64,000 bases of DNA. Source: Zunongwangia endophytica. GTDB lineage: Bacteria; Bacteroidota; Bacteroidia; Flavobacteriales; Flavobacteriaceae. The DNA lies in contig NZ_JAUFPZ010000002.1 in the NCBI RefSeq assembly GCF_030409505.1, forward strand, positions 4,098,501 through 4,162,500, written 5' to 3'. Position numbers and translations under genes: made by a program. The notes beneath the pieces are model-generated. The model was not told where the DNA came from and searched no databases. It saw nothing but the letters and a program-made list of their open reading frames with translations. Positions 60,966-64,000 of the stretch are shown here, piece after piece (positions within the stretch are counted from its first letter, which is position 1; each line of letters starts with the position of its first letter).

Positions 60966-63830
60966 TTACAGGTCATTGTTTTCTCGTAACACAAACTCAT
61001 AGGTATTGTTATCCTGAAAATAGGTTCTGGCTGTATTTATAAGATCTTTTTTACTAAGGTCCTCTATAAAAGCAGAAACTCTTTCAAATTCTGGATATAC
61101 TTGGTCATATCTATATTTAAGATATAATAATTCATTCATGTTTTTATTTTGATGGTTGTGATTTTTACTATGAAGTGATAGTACCTTTTTTTTAGCGTCC
61201 CTTAGATATTGCTCAGAAAAATCACCCTCTTTTAGTTGTTGATAATATTCCTGGCATTTTTTTCTAATAATTTCCAGTTCTAAGGGCTTACAATCAATAT
61301 AAACATTGACTTTTAGCATATCGGATTGCGGTTCATACTTGCCGTTTGCACCACTAGAATATACGGCGAATTTTTCTTTATATCGAAGCTGACTTATTTT
61401 TTGATTGGTTAACTGTCCTAGAATTTGCAATAAGATTTCTTCTTTCCACATCGCTTTACTTCTTTTTATGGGATTAATGAACCATGCGGCGTATTTGGCA
61501 TTCGCATAGGGAAGGGTAGTGTTCAGCTCTTTATAGACAGGTCCTTTTGGAAAATCAAATTCCATATGTTGTTTTTCAGAGAATTCGGATTCGTTTTTAG
61601 GGAGCTTACCTATATATTTATTTAGTAATCCAATGATTTGTTTTTCATTAAAACTGCCCGTCACTACAAATGTAAATGCAGAGGGATCCCTAAATAGATT
61701 TTTATATATCTCATAAGATTTGTGAAAACTCGTACTGTCGATTCCCTCCAGTGCGCGATATCCTGAATAGTGATCTATTTGATGACCAAAAAAATCTATG
61801 ATGCCATCGTTTAGATCTGAATAAAATCGGCTTGTAGGAGGATTTTGATAGAACTCTTTTTGTATTTTTTTCCAATTGGTGAATGCGCTATAATCCTTTC
61901 TTATATCACTGAAAGTAAGATATAGTAATTGAAGGAAGGTTTCCAACTCACTTACTTTGACGCTTCCTTTTATCCCTGATTCATTGAAATCAATGTAGGG
62001 TTGAACTCCCTGCCAAAAGCTTGTATTTTTTAAAAAGCTATCCAATGTAAATTTATCAAATACCCCTACACCTGAATGCTTCACTATTTTTGGGGCATTT
62101 ACAGCCGAAAAATAGTCTTTAGGCGAATAAGATGATGCCCCTTTTTTTCTAAAACCATGGATTATAATTCTTTCTTTATCATAGCCGTTGGAAGCCGTAT
62201 AGTTTTTAAGAATGATATGAGCTCCGTTTGATAGTTTATAGATCTTTTCTCCCGTTTTCTCGGTCTTTAATAACGTGTAATTTCCTGTATTAAAATTTGC
62301 TACGGTATCTGGATGTATTAAATGACTGGGTATTTCTGGTTGTTTATAGGGAACAACAGGTTCATCCCAGATATTTGCTATCTCTTGTATTAAATTTTCT
62401 CGAGTTAACGTAAAAGCTTTACTTGTTTTCGGAGCCAAAATACCTACGTCATCAGGTAAAACAGGAATCATTTTTTTAATGCGACTGTTCGCTTCTTTTA
62501 GCGTACAATGGTATAACCATTCTTCCTTGCGTAATAAATGTGTTTCCTCTAACACATCCCCTTGGGTCTCATGAGCCACAACTTGATTTTGCCAGTAAAA
62601 TGATTTGGAACGATCTTCTCTATTCATTTCTTCAAGCAAATTTTTCTTTGCCAATTGCCACTCATTTTCAAGTATCCCATATTCTTTTAATTGTTTTAAT
62701 TGATGAATCACCTTTGTTAAAGCAACGAGTTCTTGTCCTGATTGCGCATTTAGGTTTAATTCAAAGGCCGGTTTACCTCGCATGGTATGTCTGGAAAAGA
62801 GGTTGTATTTCTTTGCTGTATAAGAGTTAGAAGCTTCTTTAAAACGTCTGTTCAATACCTGAGTAATACTATTCCACAGCATTTTTTCTTTAGCGTTTTG
62901 AAATGTATTCGAATTTTCCAACGCATTCTTAATTCGGTAATATAATTTTATTTGCACCCATGATTCGCTGTTTCTGTTTTGTGTCACACTATTATCCAGA
63001 ACAATGAATTTTTCGGGCTGATTCAGGTAAATAGAATCACAATTAAGAATTTTTGGTTTCTTCTTCGGATTGTCCAGATTCGAATAAAGTTCTTTTATTG
63101 TTTTCTTAATAAATTCGGAATCGCTATGTACATCTCCACTGGCTATAATTACCGCTAAATCCGGCCTATACCATTTTCTATAAAATGCTTTAAGCTTCTT
63201 CCTGTTCAGGTTTTGATATATGGACATAAGATTGCCATTATTCGAAATGCAAGGTGTTATTCTGGAACGAAGTTCAAAATTCAACGAGTCCTCTTTGTTA
63301 TAATCATTGCTTCTGATAATGTGTTCTTGTTTGAGCACCTCTTTTTCCGATGTTATGTCTTTTTTTCTAAAATAAGCTTCAGAGAGTATATCCCGATAAA
63401 ATAGTAATGCTGTATAAATAGCTTCCCTGTTATTTGCGGGCACGATCAAATTGTACTCGGTATGATTTGTTCCGGGACTTATGTGACTAATTTTAATGCC
63501 CTTACCTTCTAATTTTTCATAATCTTTCATTCCTTTTGGGAAATGAGTGCTCCCCTTGGTGACTAAATGTTCTACCGCATGAGTTAATTGTCGCTCCTTG
63601 GGTTTTTCCTGAGAACCTCCACCTTTGATGAATAACTTTAAATGTATTTTTTTGCTATGTTCTTCAAGAGGTTTTACGTAAAAAGAAAAGCCGTTTTGTA
63701 ATTTTTCATACATAAAGTTCGTATTCAGTGAATCGTTCTGGAAGCTGACTTCATTCGTAGTTTGAGCATTTGTCCCTAAAGCCATCAGGAGACTTAGAAA
63801 ATAAAAGTATTTATATACGTTTAGATGCAT
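60966..63830 (-). CDS. M16-family (insulinase/pitrilysin) metallopeptidase, secreted
   Basis: 954 residues with signal peptide ending LGTNAQ. The zinc motif is HAVEH (His84, Glu87, His88: HxxEH inverted motif) in ERQLTHAVEHLVTKGSTHFP, with the third ligand Glu164 in TSEKEVLKQE 77 residues later. Two M16 halves are present: the second (about 480-950) lacks zinc residues, as usual. Expected to cut short peptides in the periplasm or outside. Just downstream of the SusD-like gene on the same strand, so likely in one operon with an upstream SusC. Confidence 0.92.
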   Translation of the reverse strand: MHLNVYKYFYFLSLLMALGTNAQTTNEVSFQNDSLNTNFMYEKLQNGFSFYVKPLEEHSKKIHLKLFIKGGGSQEKPKERQLTHAVEHLVTKGSTHFPKGMKDYEKLEGKGIKISHISPGTNHTEYNLIVPANNREAIYTALLFYRDILSEAYFRKKDITSEKEVLKQEHIIRSNDYNKEDSLNFELRSRITPCISNNGNLMSIYQNLNRKKLKAFYRKWYRPDLAVIIASGDVHSDSEFIKKTIKELYSNLDNPKKKPKILNCDSIYLNQPEKFIVLDNSVTQNRNSESWVQIKLYYRIKNALENSNTFQNAKEKMLWNSITQVLNRRFKEASNSYTAKKYNLFSRHTMRGKPAFELNLNAQSGQELVALTKVIHQLKQLKEYGILENEWQLAKKNLLEEMNREDRSKSFYWQNQVVAHETQGDVLEETHLLRKEEWLYHCTLKEANSRIKKMIPVLPDDVGILAPKTSKAFTLTRENLIQEIANIWDEPVVPYKQPEIPSHLIHPDTVANFNTGNYTLLKTEKTGEKIYKLSNGAHIILKNYTASNGYDKERIIIHGFRKKGASSYSPKDYFSAVNAPKIVKHSGVGVFDKFTLDSFLKNTSFWQGVQPYIDFNESGIKGSVKVSELETFLQLLYLTFSDIRKDYSAFTNWKKIQKEFYQNPPTSRFYSDLNDGIIDFFGHQIDHYSGYRALEGIDSTSFHKSYEIYKNLFRDPSAFTFVVTGSFNEKQIIGLLNKYIGKLPKNESEFSEKQHMEFDFPKGPVYKELNTTLPYANAKYAAWFINPIKRSKAMWKEEILLQILGQLTNQKISQLRYKEKFAVYSSGANGKYEPQSDMLKVNVYIDCKPLELEIIRKKCQEYYQQLKEGDFSEQYLRDAKKKVLSLHSKNHNHQNKNMNELLYLKYRYDQVYPEFERVSAFIEDLSKKDLINTARTYFQDNNTYEFVLRENNDL

Positions 63831-63840
63831 AGTGAGAAAT

Positions 63841-64000
63841 TTAATATCCAGGGTTTTGAGTCAGGTTTGGGTTTTTACTTCTTTCAACGCTAGGTATAGG
63901 ATATAGCCCATCCGTTGGGTCCCAATGTTCTTTTTCGTTGAGCACCTCATTGGTTTTATTTAGGCGATTAAGATCCAACCAGCGGTGGCCCCATTCCGCA
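63841..64000 (-). CDS. SusD/RagB-like outer-membrane lipoprotein (C-terminal end only)
   Basis: The last 52 codons before a TAA at 63841-63843 read AEWGHRWLDLNRLN near the window edge and end with LYPIPSVERSKNPNLTQNPGY, the hallmark C-terminus of SusD-family nutrient-uptake proteins. The N-terminal part and a likely SusC partner lie beyond 64000. It precedes the M16 gene by 10 bp, suggesting that the imported substrate is a peptide. Confidence 0.9.
   Translation of the reverse strand, partial: AEWGHRWLDLNRLNKTNEVLNEKEHWDPTDGLYPIPSVERSKNPNLTQNPGY

Larger units (their letters stand above)
40316..64000. mobile_element. Integrative conjugative element of CTnDOT type (right end not located)
   Basis: Region that starts downstream of tRNA-Arg and carries a tyrosine integrase, eight tra genes (N, M, K, J, I, G, F, E), a DnaC/DnaD/HTH block and rteC, with a CBASS island as cargo. 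Element genes are certain up to about 56.0 kb. Whether 56-64 kb (PLP/GNAT fusion, DUF6520 cluster, M16, SusD) is cargo or flanking chromosome cannot be decided here. No direct repeat of the tRNA end was seen inside the window. No relaxase or coupling protein is present in the window. Confidence 0.7.

Overview
The window comes from a low-GC Gram-negative member of the Bacteroidota, almost certainly a (probably marine) Flavobacteriaceae. The evidence is a complete Na+-translocating NQR operon with its own ApbE, a type IX secretion plug protein, an SprB-repeat surface protein, a flavobacterial gene set (DUF3667, DUF4293, DUF1599, BT_3928-like, folP-cdaA) and promoters of the Bacteroidota TTG/TANNTTTG type. 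The exact genus cannot be read from the sequence.

Chromosomal backbone, 1-40.3 kb. A truncated SprB-repeat adhesin gene with about 13 nearly identical ~237-bp units fills the first 3.9 kb. It is followed by pruA, an NRDE-family protein, apaG, a DUF3667 membrane protein and the T9SS plug protein. Next come nqrABCDEF, a small conserved protein and apbE, which together build the sodium-pumping respiratory complex and flavinylate it. The rest is housekeeping: methyltransferase, NUMOD4-like protein, map, HAD phosphatase, thioredoxin-like lipoprotein, gpmI, L,D-transpeptidase, ClpP-type protease, acetyltransferases, tRNA-Gly(TCC), a two-component pair, rho, truA, an MsbA-like exporter, two tandem paralogous secreted proteins, cdaA/folP, DUF1599, a DoxX/thioredoxin fusion, tpiA, prmA, clpS and tRNA-Arg(ACG).

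Integrative element, from about 40.3 kb. Directly downstream of tRNA-Arg lies a tyrosine integrase that resembles IntDOT, with Ser in place of the first catalytic Arg. It is followed on the minus strand by a CTnDOT-type conjugation block (traN, M, K, J, I, G, F, E), a replication/regulation block (DnaC-like ATPase, DnaD-like protein, HTH protein) and rteC. No relaxase, coupling protein or traL is visible, and the right end lies beyond the window or was not recognised.

Defence island, 49.1-53.0 kb. Between traE and the replication block sits a compact, AT-rich, four-gene overlapping operon: CD-NTase, Cap2 (E2-E1 fusion), Cap3 (JAMM protease) and a NucC-like PD-(D/E)XK nuclease. This is a complete type II CBASS anti-phage system. 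All expected catalytic residues are visible, including a C-terminal Gly on the CD-NTase suitable for Cap2 conjugation.

Right-hand cargo, 56-64 kb. A large AONS-type PLP synthase/GNAT fusion faces a plus-strand cluster: a DUF7793-like protein, an AraC-type regulator with a HAMP/PAS-like front, a MauE/DoxX redox membrane protein and a small Cys-containing secreted DUF6520 protein. Convergent to these is an M16 metallopeptidase next to a SusD-like lipoprotein that runs off the window. This set looks like an undescribed system that makes, oxidises, processes or takes up a small secreted peptide; the linkage is inference.
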